Shown here piece by piece: positions 53,728-62,767 of a DNA stretch of 64,000 nucleotides (its first letter is position 1; every line of letters starts with the position of its first letter). Location: positions 1 to 64,000 of the forward strand of contig NZ_FNFB01000029.1 in NCBI RefSeq assembly GCF_900100395.1, written 5' to 3'. A program made the position numbers and the translations under genes. The notes under the pieces were generated by a model, which was not told the origin of the DNA, did no database searches, and saw only the letters and a program-made list of their open reading frames with translations. Source of the stretch: Nonomuraea maritima. GTDB taxonomy: Bacteria; Actinomycetota; Actinomycetes; Streptosporangiales; Streptosporangiaceae.

Positions 53728-54627
53728 TCAGCTCACTCCAGCCAGGGCCTCGGCCTCGTACTCCAGCGCGAGATCTTCGGGCATCGGGGCGAGATCGTTA
53801 CAGCGCACGAAATCCCGCAGCGTGGTGCCGGTGCAGGAGGCGTCCACGTTCGGCGCGCCGCGGCGGGCACGGACGTCGCTGATGTGCACGGTGCGGAAGT
53901 CGATGCTGAACCGCGTCCGTCCAGAGGTGTTGGGGACGGTGGAGTGCAGCTGCGCCCCCGAGAACATGAGCGTCCCGCCCGCCTCCGGCACCACCCGCAC
54001 CTGCGGCTCCAGCTCGATCGGCTCCTCCGGCTTCGGCTGCACGCGCGTGTCGGTACGCACGTACGAGGCGGCGTTCTGCCGGCTCGTCCTGTTCCACTCG
54101 GCGTAGTCGTAGGTCCTGCTGCCGTTGCGCACCGGCTGGTCGAAGTAGCGCGGGTGGAAGGCCATCACGTTCTCCGGCACCACGTCGAAGACCGGGATCC
54201 ACCAGTTGACCTGGCTGAACGGCGCCGAGTACCAGCAGTCGCGATGCGGGTGGAAGGCGTACGAGATGCCGGAGACCAGGTAGTCGTTCGACGTCGAGGT
54301 CCGCAGCCGCGGCACGTCGAAGTACGTCTCGCCGAGGTCGCAGCCGCGCTCCTCGACGACCGCGGGCAGCAGCTCCTTGCACCGGGGGTGGTGGATGAAC
54401 CGCGGCTTGAGATCGGCGAGCAGCTTCGCGAACTCCTCGACCGGCATGACGTGCTGTGCGGTCTCGGGGTCGAGGTCGCCGAACGCCTCGGCGATCAGCT
54501 CCCTGGCGAAGCCGATCAGCGCGGTCGTGGCGGGCGAGGCCGAGTAGACGAACACCTCACCGCGGAAGAGCAGCTCTCTTCGCTGCTCGTCGGTCACCGA
54601 GCTGTCGGAGAAAACCGTGGTCATCAT
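53728..54627 (-). CDS. PhyH-like Fe(II)/2-oxoglutarate oxygenase
   Basis: A 299-aa protein with an HxD in FHPHRDCWY and a distal His with nearby Arg in GAQLHSTVPN...GRTRFSIDFR, as in phytanoyl-CoA dioxygenase relatives. It may hydroxylate a sugar intermediate. The start at ATG 54627 has GGGAGGAAT upstream. It is divergent from rfbC. Confidence 0.78.
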   Translation of the reverse strand: MMTTVFSDSSVTDEQRRELLFRGEVFVYSASPATTALIGFARELIAEAFGDLDPETAQHVMPVEEFAKLLADLKPRFIHHPRCKELLPAVVEERGCDLGETYFDVPRLRTSTSNDYLVSGISYAFHPHRDCWYSAPFSQVNWWIPVFDVVPENVMAFHPRYFDQPVRNGSRTYDYAEWNRTSRQNAASYVRTDTRVQPKPEEPIELEPQVRVVPEAGGTLMFSGAQLHSTVPNTSGRTRFSIDFRTVHISDVRARRGAPNVDASCTGTTLRDFVRCNDLAPMPEDLALEYEAEALAGVS

Positions 54628-54680
54628 CGAAATTCCTCCCGAACGGGGTCGCGACGGTACGGGTCTGGCATGCTGCGATC

Positions 54681-55259
54681 ATGGATCGCCTCTCCATCAG
54701 CGGCTCGTGGCTGCACACTCCACGCGTCCACACCGACCCCCGGGGCAGCTTCCTCGAAGCGTTTCGGGGCGCCGACCTGCCGCGCCGGTTCGATGTGGCG
54801 CAGGTCAACTGCTCGGTCTCCGCGGCGGGTGTGCTGCGCGGCGTGCACTTCGCGCAGGTGCCCCCGAGCCAGGCGAAGTACGTGATGTGCGTGTCGGGCC
54901 GCATCATGGACGTGATCGTCGACCTGCGCGTGGGCTCGCCCACGTTCGGCCGGTGGGAGGCGGTGACGCTCGATGACGAGACCCGCGCCGCCGTGCTCAT
55001 CGCCGAGGGGCTCGGGCACGCGTTCATGGCGCTGAGCGAGCAGGCCACGGTCGTCTACCTGTGCTCCGAGCCGTACAACCCGGGGCGTGAGCACGGCGTG
55101 CACCCGCTCGACCCCGACCTCGCGATCGCCTGGCCCGCCGGGGTCGAGCCCGTGCTGTCCGACAAGGACGCCCGGGCGCCGTCGCTCAAGGAGGCGCAGG
55201 CCTCCGGGCTGCTGCCCGGCTTCCAGGAGTGCGAGGAGTTCTACGCCACGCTGCACTGA
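54681..55259 (+). CDS. rfbC: dTDP-4-dehydrorhamnose 3,5-epimerase family
   Basis: A 192-aa epimerase. Catalytic His in LRGVHFAQ, Lys in QAKYVMC, and Tyr residues in VVYLCSEPYNPGREHG are present. The segments LGHAFMAL and SDKDARAPSL are typical of the EvaD/NovW-type 5- or 3,5-epimerases of deoxysugar paths, so it may serve a methylated sugar as well as rhamnose. It converges on rfbD with a 19-bp overlap. Confidence 0.87.
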   Translation: MDRLSISGSWLHTPRVHTDPRGSFLEAFRGADLPRRFDVAQVNCSVSAAGVLRGVHFAQVPPSQAKYVMCVSGRIMDVIVDLRVGSPTFGRWEAVTLDDETRAAVLIAEGLGHAFMALSEQATVVYLCSEPYNPGREHGVHPLDPDLAIAWPAGVEPVLSDKDARAPSLKEAQASGLLPGFQECEEFYATLH

Positions 55260-56101
55260 GAGCCCGCCTGTTCCCTCATGAGCACCGGCCACGCCGCGTG
55301 CAGCGCCGAGCGCCAGTGCCGGATCGGCGTCCACCGGGTGTGCGCCAGCACGCCGCTGACCGGCCGCGCGGCGGGACGGGGATACGCCGACGACGGCACC
55401 GGACGTACGCGTTCCTGGTCGGTGCCGAGCAGGGTGAAGATCTCCCTGGCGAAGCCGCACCACGTCGTCGAGCCCGCGCTCGTGCCGTGGTAGACGCCCG
55501 GCGGCAGGTCGGAGGCCGCCAGCCGGACCAGGTAGTCGGCCAGGTCGGCCGCCCACGTCGGCTGGCCGTGCTGGTCGTCCACCACGTCCACCGTCGCCCG
55601 CTCGCCGGCCAGCCTGACCATGGTTCTGACGAAGTTCGCGCCCCGCGCGCCGTACAGCCACGCGGTGCGCACCACGTAGTGCCCGTGCTCCAGCGCCGCC
55701 CGCTCACCTTCCAGCTTGGTCCTGCCGTACGCGTTGACCGGCCCGGTCGGCGCGTCCTCCGCGTACGGCTCGGCAGCCGCGCCGTCGAAGACGTAGTCCG
55801 TGGAGACGTGCACGAGCTTCGCCCCGGTCACCGCGCACGCCTCGGCCAGCCGGCGCACCGCGTGGCCGTTGACCGCCAGCGCCTGTTCCTCGTGGGCCTC
55901 GGCCGCGTCCACGGCGGTCCAGGCGGCGCAGTTGACCACCACGTCCGGCCGGTACGCGCGGACCAGGTCGTCCACCGCGCGCCTGTCGCACAGGTCCAGC
56001 TCCGACCGGGCGAGCCCGAGCACCGGCTGCCCTGTGCGCGCCGCCCGGTCGAGCACGTCGGCGGCCAACATGCCCCCGGCGCCCGTGACCAGCCATCTCA
56101 T
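55241..56101 (-). CDS. rfbD: dTDP-4-dehydrorhamnose reductase
   Basis: A 286-aa SDR with NADPH loop TGAGGMLAADV, the VNCAAWTAVD segment, VSTDYVFDG and catalytic YGRTKLEGE. It makes dTDP-L-rhamnose in the last step. ATG start; follows rfbB after 28 bp. Confidence 0.9.
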   Translation of the reverse strand: MRWLVTGAGGMLAADVLDRAARTGQPVLGLARSELDLCDRRAVDDLVRAYRPDVVVNCAAWTAVDAAEAHEEQALAVNGHAVRRLAEACAVTGAKLVHVSTDYVFDGAAAEPYAEDAPTGPVNAYGRTKLEGERAALEHGHYVVRTAWLYGARGANFVRTMVRLAGERATVDVVDDQHGQPTWAADLADYLVRLAASDLPPGVYHGTSAGSTTWCGFAREIFTLLGTDQERVRPVPSSAYPRPAARPVSGVLAHTRWTPIRHWRSALHAAWPVLMREQAGSQCSVA

Positions 56102-56129
56102 GCCGCCTCCCGGCGTAAGCCTCCGGCCA

Positions 56130-57068
56130 TCACGACTCCCACCAGTCGCGGTGCTCGGCGTACCAGCGGACCGTGTCCTTGAGCCCCTGCTCGAACGGGA
56201 TCTCCGGGCGGTAGCCGAGCGCCCGCAGCTTGGAGTCGTCCAGCGAGTACCGGCGGTCGTGGCCCTTGCGGTCCTCGACGTACTCGACCATGTCCCAGTC
56301 GCGGCCGCAGGCCGCCAGCAGGCGGGCGGTGAGCTCCCTGTTGGTCAGCTCCTCCGTGCCCGCGATGTGGTAGACCTCGCCGGGTTCGCCCTGCTCGGCG
56401 ACCAGGCGGATGCCCGCGCAGTGGTCCTCGACGTGGATCCAGTCGCGGACGTTGCCGCCGTCGCCGTACAGCGGCACCTTCCTGCCGCGCAGCAGGTTCG
56501 TGACGAAAAGCGGGATGACCTTCTCGGGGTACTGCCGGGGCCCGTAGTTGTTGCCGCACCGGGTGATCGAGACATCGAGCCCGTACGTGATCGCGTACGC
56601 GCGGGCCACCAGGTCTCCGGCCGCCTTCGACGCCGAGTACGGCGAGCGCGGGCGCACCGGCGCGGTCTCGTCCCACGAGCCGGTGTCGATCGAGCCGTAC
56701 ACCTCGTCGGTGGACACCTGCACCACCTTCGGCACCCCCGCGTCCAGGCACGCCTGCAGCAGCGTCTGGGTGCCGAGCGCGTTCGTGCGCATGAACGCGC
56801 CCGCCTCGGCGATCGAGCGGTCGACGTGGGACTCGGCGGCGAAGTTGACCACCAGGTCGTGGCCGGGGACGACCTCGGCCAGCAGCCCGGCGTCGCAGAT
56901 GTCGCCGTGCACGAACTCGTGCGGCACCCTTTCGAGGTTGGCGCGGTTGCCCGCGTACGTGAGCTTGTCGAGCACGGTCACCCGCAGATCGGGCGCTGTG
57001 TTGTGCAGGTACCGGACGAAATGGGAGCCGATGAATCCCGCGCCCCCCGTCACCAGGACTCTTGTCAT
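56130..57068 (-). CDS. rfbB: dTDP-glucose 4,6-dehydratase
   Basis: A 312-aa extended SDR with GGAGFIGSHFVRY, the family-specific FAAESHVDRSI, STDEVYGS and catalytic YSASKAAGD. It removes water from dTDP-glucose to give the 4-keto-6-deoxy intermediate. ATG directly follows the rfbA stop. Confidence 0.94.
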   Translation of the reverse strand: MTRVLVTGGAGFIGSHFVRYLHNTAPDLRVTVLDKLTYAGNRANLERVPHEFVHGDICDAGLLAEVVPGHDLVVNFAAESHVDRSIAEAGAFMRTNALGTQTLLQACLDAGVPKVVQVSTDEVYGSIDTGSWDETAPVRPRSPYSASKAAGDLVARAYAITYGLDVSITRCGNNYGPRQYPEKVIPLFVTNLLRGRKVPLYGDGGNVRDWIHVEDHCAGIRLVAEQGEPGEVYHIAGTEELTNRELTARLLAACGRDWDMVEYVEDRKGHDRRYSLDDSKLRALGYRPEIPFEQGLKDTVRWYAEHRDWWES

Positions 57069-58133
57069 TTAACCGATTTGCACCTTGCTGTGATCGCCCA
57101 GGATGAGCCGGTGGGCTCTGGGCGTGTTCGGCGACGGGGTGACCTCGACGTCGTGGCCGATCAGCGACGACTCGATCCGGCCGACCCCGGCGATGGATGC
57201 CCTCGGCAGCACGATCGAGTACTCGATCTCGCTGCCCGTGACGACGCAGGCGGCGCCGATGGAGGTGAAGGGACCGACGTAGCTGTCGAGGATCCGCGCC
57301 CCCGCGCCGATGATGGCCGGGCCGACCAGGCGTGAGCGCTCCACCACCGCCCCGGCCTCGACGACGACCCGGCCGACCAGCTCGCTGGCCTCGTCGACGC
57401 TCCCGTGGACGCGGGGCTCGACCGACTCCAGGACCAGCCGGTTGACCTCCAGCATGTCGGTGACGTTGCCGGTGTCCTTCCAGTACCCGGAGATCTGCGA
57501 CGAATCCACGCGCAGACCGTCCTCGATCAGCTCCTGGATGGCGTCGGTGATCTCCAGCTCGCCCCGCCGCGACGGCTTGAGCCGGGCGACCGCCTCGTGC
57601 ACGGCCGGGCCGAACAGGTAGACGCCGACCAGCGCGAGATCGCTCTTGGGGTGGACGGGCTTCTCCTCGAGCCCGATCACGCGGCCCTCCGCGTCCAGTT
57701 CGGCCACGCCGAACTGGCTCGGGTCGGCGACCTTGGTCAGCATGATCTGCGCGGCCGGCCGCTCGCGGGCGAACCGGTCCACCAGCGCGGTGATGCCGCC
57801 CACCACGAAGTTGTCGCCCAGGTACATGACGAAGTCCTCGTCGCCGAGGTAGTCGCGGGCGATCAGCACGCCGTGGGCCAGCCCGAGCGGCGCCTCCTGC
57901 CGCAGGTACGTGACCCGCAGCCCGAACGCCGAGCCGTCACCGACGGCCGCCTCGATCTCGGCGTGCGTGTCGCCGACCACGAGGCCGACGTCCGTGATGC
58001 CGGCCTCGGCGATGGCCTCCAGGCCGTAGAACAGGACGGGCTTGTTCGCCACCGGGACGAGTTGCTTGGCCGAGGTGTGCGTGATGGGCCGCAGCCGTGT
58101 GCCCGACCCTCCGGCGAGCACGAGTGCCTTCAC
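57069..58133 (-). CDS. rfbA: Glucose-1-phosphate thymidylyltransferase, long form
   Basis: A 354-aa enzyme with LAGGSGTRLRPIT, VPVANKPVLFYGLEA, and a C-terminal left-handed beta-helix region with hexapeptide-like repeats, which is the RmlA-long type typical of actinomycete secondary-sugar and polysaccharide loci. The GTG at 58133 lies next to the preceding stop. Confidence 0.9.
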   Translation of the reverse strand: MKALVLAGGSGTRLRPITHTSAKQLVPVANKPVLFYGLEAIAEAGITDVGLVVGDTHAEIEAAVGDGSAFGLRVTYLRQEAPLGLAHGVLIARDYLGDEDFVMYLGDNFVVGGITALVDRFARERPAAQIMLTKVADPSQFGVAELDAEGRVIGLEEKPVHPKSDLALVGVYLFGPAVHEAVARLKPSRRGELEITDAIQELIEDGLRVDSSQISGYWKDTGNVTDMLEVNRLVLESVEPRVHGSVDEASELVGRVVVEAGAVVERSRLVGPAIIGAGARILDSYVGPFTSIGAACVVTGSEIEYSIVLPRASIAGVGRIESSLIGHDVEVTPSPNTPRAHRLILGDHSKVQIG

Positions 58134-58135
58134 CG

Positions 58136-59590
58136 CTAGTACGCCCCTTCTCCACGCGTGACGACCGACCAGGTCTTCCACAGGATCTGCAGGTCGAGGA
58201 TGAGCGACCAGTTCTCCACGTAACGCAGATCGAGGCGTACGGACTCCTCCCAGGTGAGGTCGGAGCGGCCGCTGACCTGCCACAGACCGGTGATGCCTGG
58301 TTTGACCACGAGGCGGCGGCGGACGTCGCCGCCGTACTGGTCGACCTCTTCCGGTAACGGCGGGCGGGGGCCGACCAGCGACATCTCCCCGCGCAGGACG
58401 TTGAGCAGCTGGGGCAGCTCGTCCAGAGAATATTTACGGAGGAAAGCGCCGACTCTGGTGATTCTTGGATCGTTCCGGATCTTGAACAGCACGCCGTCGA
58501 AATCGTTGGCGTCGAGGAGGGCTCCCTTGAGTTGCTCTGCGTCCACCACCATGGTTCGAAATTTCACCACACGGAACTCTTTGCCCCTTTTGCCGACTCG
58601 CGTCTGGAAGAACATCGCGGGACCCGGGCTCGTCATCCGGATCACGGCGGCGATCATCAGCATCGGCAGCGCCAGCCCCAGCAGCGCGGCCCCCGCGACC
58701 ACCCGGTCGAACGCCGTCTTCACGAACTGTCGCATGCCGTCGAACTCGGGATGCTCCACGTGCATCAGCGGCATCCCCGCGACCGGACGGATGCTGATGC
58801 GCGGCCCCGCCACGTCGAGCAGCGCCGGGGCCACGAACAGGTCGGTCCGCGTGGCCTCCAGGCTCCAGGCCAGCCGGCGCAGCGCGGCGCCGTCCAGTTC
58901 TGGGCAGGCCAACACGGCCACGGCGTCGGCGCCCTCGCGCCTGACCACGCCGACCACGTCGCCGAACGACCCCAGTACCGGCACCCCGTCGAGGTCGGCG
59001 TCCAGCGCGTCCTCGGGGAGGCAGGCGCCCACCACCTCCATCCCGTGGTACGGCTGCCGCCTGAACTGCATCACCAGGTCGAGGATCGACTCGCGGTGCC
59101 CGACCGCGATCACCTGGCGCATGTACTCGCCGACCGCCCGCCTGCGGTGCAGGTGCTTGCGCATCCGGTGGCGGAAGAACAGCGTGGCCAGCAGCGCCAG
59201 CGGCAGCATCGCCATCACGAAGCTCCGCGCGATCGGCGTCTGCGTGGCGTACGCCAGGATGGCGACGGCCGCCATGAGACTGACACCGCCGTTGAAGACG
59301 GCCTTGAACTCGTCCGAACCCTCACCGTTGGCGCGCTGCCGGTACGCGCCCCCCGTCATGAGCGCGAGCGGCCAGGCCGCGACCAGGCCCACCCCGAGCA
59401 GGTACTCCTCCAGCGGGATGTACACCCCGGCGACGAGCCGCACCGTCAGCACGCAGACGCAGGCCAGCAGCACACATGCGGTGTCGCCGCATAACAGCAG
59501 TCGTAAGTACGCCCGTGTCCAGATACTGGACGCGGGGCGTAAGCCACTCTTGGGGAGCACAACAGCGGACTCCCCGGTCCCCACCCTCAT
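58136..59590 (-). CDS. Polyprenyl glycosylphosphotransferase (initiating sugar transferase)
   Basis: A 484-aa WbaP/CpsE-type enzyme: four N-terminal TM helices, a CoA-binding-like central region, a fifth TM (AGAALLGLALPMLMIAAVI) and a catalytic bacterial sugar transferase domain with KFRTMVVDAE, LRKYSLDELPQL, SLVGPRP and KPGITGLWQVSGRS. It loads the first sugar-1-phosphate on undecaprenyl phosphate. The ATG at 59590 behind CAGGGTGG is preferred; a GTG at 59644 is open. First gene of the rfb operon. Confidence 0.9.
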   Translation of the reverse strand: MRVGTGESAVVLPKSGLRPASSIWTRAYLRLLLCGDTACVLLACVCVLTVRLVAGVYIPLEEYLLGVGLVAAWPLALMTGGAYRQRANGEGSDEFKAVFNGGVSLMAAVAILAYATQTPIARSFVMAMLPLALLATLFFRHRMRKHLHRRRAVGEYMRQVIAVGHRESILDLVMQFRRQPYHGMEVVGACLPEDALDADLDGVPVLGSFGDVVGVVRREGADAVAVLACPELDGAALRRLAWSLEATRTDLFVAPALLDVAGPRISIRPVAGMPLMHVEHPEFDGMRQFVKTAFDRVVAGAALLGLALPMLMIAAVIRMTSPGPAMFFQTRVGKRGKEFRVVKFRTMVVDAEQLKGALLDANDFDGVLFKIRNDPRITRVGAFLRKYSLDELPQLLNVLRGEMSLVGPRPPLPEEVDQYGGDVRRRLVVKPGITGLWQVSGRSDLTWEESVRLDLRYVENWSLILDLQILWKTWSVVTRGEGAY

Positions 59591-59634
59591 AGCACCACCC
59601 TGACAACTCCGCGCACCGCGATACCGTGACATTT

Positions 59635-59669
59635 CTCGAGTCACTCGAGTTCACATGTCCCACGTGAAC
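59635..59669. promoter_or_regulatory. Two inverted repeats upstream of the sugar transferase
   Basis: CTCGAGTCACTCGAG (59635-59649) is a perfect 15-bp palindrome. It shares its last base with GTTCAC-9 bp-GTGAAC (59649-59669). Both lie in the leader of the rfb operon and could be operators. Confidence 0.45.
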
Positions 59670-59790
59670 AAGGGCGGGCGGCCCCCCATAAACATTAAAG
59701 ATCCGTTCCAACATGGGGAATGGCGTCAAATGTCCACAACCGGACGACTTATGGTCTTGACGGAACGGTCCAAAAGCGTATATGGGACCC

Positions 59791-59825
59791 GAAAAAACGC
59801 CGCATTTGAGACGCTATTCGGCGTT
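59791..59825 (-). terminator. Intrinsic terminator of the 59.8-60.2 kb gene
   Basis: On the minus strand a 7-bp AACGCCG/CGGCGTT stem with a 16-base loop is followed by a T-run, 20 bp after the stop. The sequence is otherwise AT-rich. Confidence 0.7.
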
Positions 59826-59844
59826 ATTGTGGCTCGTGAGGGGA

Positions 59845-60195
59845 TTAGTCGTATTCGAAATCCGGCAGCGCGGACGGCGGGTCGGGGCTGCGCCAGACGA
59901 CCACCATGCCGTCACGCTCGGCGCCGGCCGCCACGTGCAGCCGTTCCACGTCGAAATCGGGCAGATAGCGCAGACGGGCGAGGAAAGTCGCATCGGTGGC
60001 CGAACGCGGCACGACACAGCCTTCGCCGGCACGGTCGAGAAGGACAAAAAGGACGTCCGCCCCAGTTTCGGTGACGACACGGACCTCCACCACGTCCTCC
60101 CAGGCGAGAGCTTCGACGCTGCCGTCCGCGTAGTGACGGGTGACGCCCTCTTCCGTGACGTACACGTAGGAGTCCGGCATCGGATCGCCGTGCAT
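59845..60195 (-). CDS. Hypothetical small protein
   Basis: A 116-aa acidic protein made mainly of beta strands: YVYVTEEGVTRHYADGS, WEDVVEVRVVTETGADVLFVLL, MVVVWRSPDPP. The layout recalls a PH-like fold, but I do not recognise a family. It has its own T-run terminator. ATG at 60195 or 60180. Confidence 0.6.
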   Translation of the reverse strand: MHGDPMPDSYVYVTEEGVTRHYADGSVEALAWEDVVEVRVVTETGADVLFVLLDRAGEGCVVPRSATDATFLARLRYLPDFDVERLHVAAGAERDGMVVVWRSPDPPSALPDFEYD

Positions 60196-60257
60196 GGCCG
60201 CGATTCTCGCGACTTACGTACCTACCCGCAAGGGCTCCCCCCGGCTCCCGCCGTTTC

Positions 60258-60881
60258 TCAGGAACGGCCCCAGGAGTGGCTGAGGTGCTCGGCCACGGCG
60301 GCCCGCGCCCGCTCGGCGGGGCCGTGCGCGATGGCGTCCAGCAGCGCGCGGTGCTCCCTGACCAGGACGTCACGGTCGCGGTAGACCTCCCGCAGCCGCA
60401 CGAGGCCGAGCCGCGTCTCGGCGGCGAGCGCGCCGTAGAGCCGTTCGAGGCGGGGGCTGCCGACCGCGTCGATGAGCGCCTGGTGCAGGGCCATGTGCTC
60501 GGCCACCGCCTCCGACCAGGGCGCGTCCGCCGGCAGGGCCGCCATGCGGTACAGCGCGGCCTCGGCCTCCGGCACCTCCCGCCCTGACACGGCCTGCGCC
60601 ATCAGGTCTTCCAGGGGGCGGCGTACGTACATGAGGTCGTCGAGGTCGGCGAGCGTCACCTCGGGGACGTACGCGCTGCGGTTGCGCTCGCGCCGCAACA
60701 GCCCTTCGTGCACGAGCGTCGCCAGCGCCTCGCGCACGGTGGGCCGGGCCACGCCGTAGAAGGCGGCGATCTCCTGCTCGGGCAGCGGGGTGCCGGGCGC
60801 GATCTCGCCGGACAGCACCCTGCTGCGCAGGGCGTCGGCCAGGGCGCCGACGGTCGAGACAGGTCTGAGCGGCAACGTCAC
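60258..60881 (-). CDS. GntR-family (FadR/FCD type) regulator
   Basis: A 207-aa regulator with a winged helix (ADALRSRVLSGEIAPG, GVARPTVREALATL) and a helical FCD effector domain (HMALHQALI, REHRALLDAI) whose His residues may bind metal or ligand. The GTG at 60881 overlaps the EamA stop, so it regulates in cis with the exporter. Palindromes upstream of EamA are probable binding sites. Confidence 0.85.
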   Translation of the reverse strand: MTLPLRPVSTVGALADALRSRVLSGEIAPGTPLPEQEIAAFYGVARPTVREALATLVHEGLLRRERNRSAYVPEVTLADLDDLMYVRRPLEDLMAQAVSGREVPEAEAALYRMAALPADAPWSEAVAEHMALHQALIDAVGSPRLERLYGALAAETRLGLVRLREVYRDRDVLVREHRALLDAIAHGPAERARAAVAEHLSHSWGRS

Positions 60882-61813
60882 GGATGCGACTCTAGCTCGC
60901 TTTCCACCGCGCCCCTCCCCTTCCGTACGGGGTAGGTCTCGGGCACCGCCACGACCACGAGGGCGAGGGCCAGCAGGACGAGCCCGGCGACCGACACCGA
61001 TGTCAGGCGTTCGCCGAGCACGACCAGGCCGAGCAGCGCGGCGACCGCCGGTTCGGCGAGCGCCAGCGTGGCGGCCGTGGCCACGGGAGTCGTGCGCAGC
61101 CCCCGTCCGTACAGCAGGTACGACAGCGCCGTGGTGCCGAGCCCCAGGTAGAGGACGGCGAGCAGGGCCCGCGGCTCGGCCACCCACCCGAAGCCGTTCA
61201 CGAGGAGGATCGGCAGCATGATCAGTGCGGCCCCGCCGAACATCACCCCCATCACGGCGTTCGACTCGGCTCCCCGGCCGATCGCGCGGGCCGCCGTGAC
61301 GGCGTAGAAGGCGTACAGCAGGCCACCCAGCAGCGCGAGCAGGACCCCGGACACCATCCGCTCGCCCGCCTGCGCCCCGCCGCCGACGATCAGCGCCGCG
61401 CAGCCGCAGACCGCGGCCGTGGTGGCGAGCGTCCAGCGGCGGCTCGGCCGCCGTCCGTGCAGGAGCCAGGACAGCAGCCCGGTGAACACCGGGCCGCTGC
61501 CGATGGAGACGACCGTGCCGATGGCGACGCCCGTGCGGCTCACGGCCGCGAAGTAGCAGAGCTGGTACGCGGCCACCGCGACCGCGCCGAGCAGCAGGCC
61601 CGGTGTGACGATCCGGCCGCGAAGCCGGGCCGGCGTGACGGTCCGGCCCTGCCGGGCGGCGCCGAGCCCGGCCACGAGCGCGAGCGCGGCTCCCCCTATG
61701 ACCAGCCGGGCGGCCGCGAGGGACACGGAGTCGGCGGAGACGAGCAGTCCGGCGGTGCCGGCCGTACCCCAGAGCACGGAGGCGCCGACGACGGCGAGCG
61801 GTCCCTTGTTCAT
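60878..61813 (-). CDS. EamA-family (DMT) transporter
   Basis: A 311-aa ten-TM transporter with two EamA repeats (VLWGTAGTAGLL at the start and TTALSYLLYGRGLRTTP in the second half). It exports amino acids or metabolites. ATG at 61813; a TTG at 61831 inside the operator is less likely. First gene of the pair with GntR. Confidence 0.85.
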   Translation of the reverse strand: MNKGPLAVVGASVLWGTAGTAGLLVSADSVSLAAARLVIGGAALALVAGLGAARQGRTVTPARLRGRIVTPGLLLGAVAVAAYQLCYFAAVSRTGVAIGTVVSIGSGPVFTGLLSWLLHGRRPSRRWTLATTAAVCGCAALIVGGGAQAGERMVSGVLLALLGGLLYAFYAVTAARAIGRGAESNAVMGVMFGGAALIMLPILLVNGFGWVAEPRALLAVLYLGLGTTALSYLLYGRGLRTTPVATAATLALAEPAVAALLGLVVLGERLTSVSVAGLVLLALALVVVAVPETYPVRKGRGAVESELESHP

Positions 61814-61820
61814 GGAGGCA

Positions 61821-61839
61821 TTGTCTGACAACCAGACAA
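61821..61839. promoter_or_regulatory. Predicted GntR operator upstream of EamA
   Basis: TTGTCTG-ACAAC-CAGACAA is a perfect inverted repeat with 7-bp arms, ending eight bases before the EamA start. The core repeats at 61863-61879. Confidence 0.6.
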
Positions 61840-61862
61840 CACACCGCTAGGGGTTATCGGGA

Positions 61863-61879
61863 AGATTGTCAGACAATCT
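61863..61879. promoter_or_regulatory. Second predicted GntR operator
   Basis: AGATTGTCAGACAATCT is a perfect 17-bp palindrome sharing the TTGTC-GACAA core with the first. It overlaps the end of the neighbouring gene. Confidence 0.6.
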
Positions 61880-62246
61880 CTTCCAACAGTCGGTCGAGCG
61901 TCCGCCCTGCCGGGGCCTTCACCTCCTCCACGTAGTCGTCCAGCACGGCCACGGCGTCATGGACGTCCTTCACCGTCCTGCGCGGCAGCTCCAGCAGCGT
62001 CTCGTGCTCGGCGGTGATGCCGCCCTCGATGTGGAAGACGTCGCCCGACGCCGCGATGGAGACCTCGAACCGCACTTCACGGCCGTCGGGCAGGATGAAC
62101 GCGGTGCCGACCCGCGCACCGCCGGAGGGCAGGAAATACGAGAAATGCTCGCTTCTCATGAAGGAGTGACGTAATTCCGCGAGGATCTCCGATGCCCGGC
62201 TCAGCGCCTCCAGCAACTCAGCCGCGGCCAGACTCTCGCCGTCCAC
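61869..62246 (-). CDS. Hypothetical protein
   Basis: About 125 aa: a helical start (AAAELLEALSRASEIL), a FILPDGREVRFEVSI beta segment and a C-terminal helical region. Not recognised. The upstream frame to 62447 overlaps the MarR gene and is antisense-like; the GTG at 62246 is a guess and the true start may be a few codons upstream (a weak GGGAG lies at about 62265). Confidence 0.55.
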   Translation of the reverse strand: MDGESLAAAELLEALSRASEILAELRHSFMRSEHFSYFLPSGGARVGTAFILPDGREVRFEVSIAASGDVFHIEGGITAEHETLLELPRRTVKDVHDAVAVLDDYVEEVKAPAGRTLDRLLEEIV

Positions 62247-62301
62247 CCGAAAAGGGTAATTCAGCTCCCCACCCCCTGACCAGCCGCCCCATGACGGACG
62301 G

Positions 62302-62745
62302 TCACCCCGGAGCGCAACCGGGCTCCTGGGCCGTGTCGAGGAACGCGCGCAGCAGTCGGGCCAGGTCACGGCGATCCTTCGTTGACATGCCGCCGAAGAT
62401 GTCCGCGCTGACCTGCTCCTGGAGGCCCGCGATCCGGTCGATCGCACCGAGGCCGGCGTCGGTGAGCGTGAGCCGGAACGCCCGACGGTCGTCCGGATCC
62501 GGCCTTCTCGCGACCAGGCCCTCCGATTCGAGCGCGTCCACCAGGGGGGTGATCGCGCGTCCGCTGACGCCGAGCGCGTCCGCCAGATCCCGCATCCGGC
62601 TTCCCGGGCGTTGACCCAGGGTGGTCAGCAGGCGCACCCGGGCCGCAGAGAGCCCGTGCTCGCCGAATCTCGCCCTCCCCTGCTGCGCGAAAGCCCGGTA
62701 CGCGGCCACCAGCAACTCGCCCAGTTCCGTTGCTCCACTTGACAT
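62302..62745 (-). CDS. MarR-family regulator
   Basis: A 147-aa winged-helix regulator with MRDLADALGVSGRAITPLVDAL as recognition region (written here in part) and the wing DPDDRRAFRLTLT. It probably represses the divergent NmrA-like gene; a palindrome lies between them. Confidence 0.88.
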   Translation of the reverse strand: MSSGATELGELLVAAYRAFAQQGRARFGEHGLSAARVRLLTTLGQRPGSRMRDLADALGVSGRAITPLVDALESEGLVARRPDPDDRRAFRLTLTDAGLGAIDRIAGLQEQVSADIFGGMSTKDRRDLARLLRAFLDTAQEPGCAPG

Positions 62746-62767
62746 CGACTGCGCTCCTTCGTTAATG

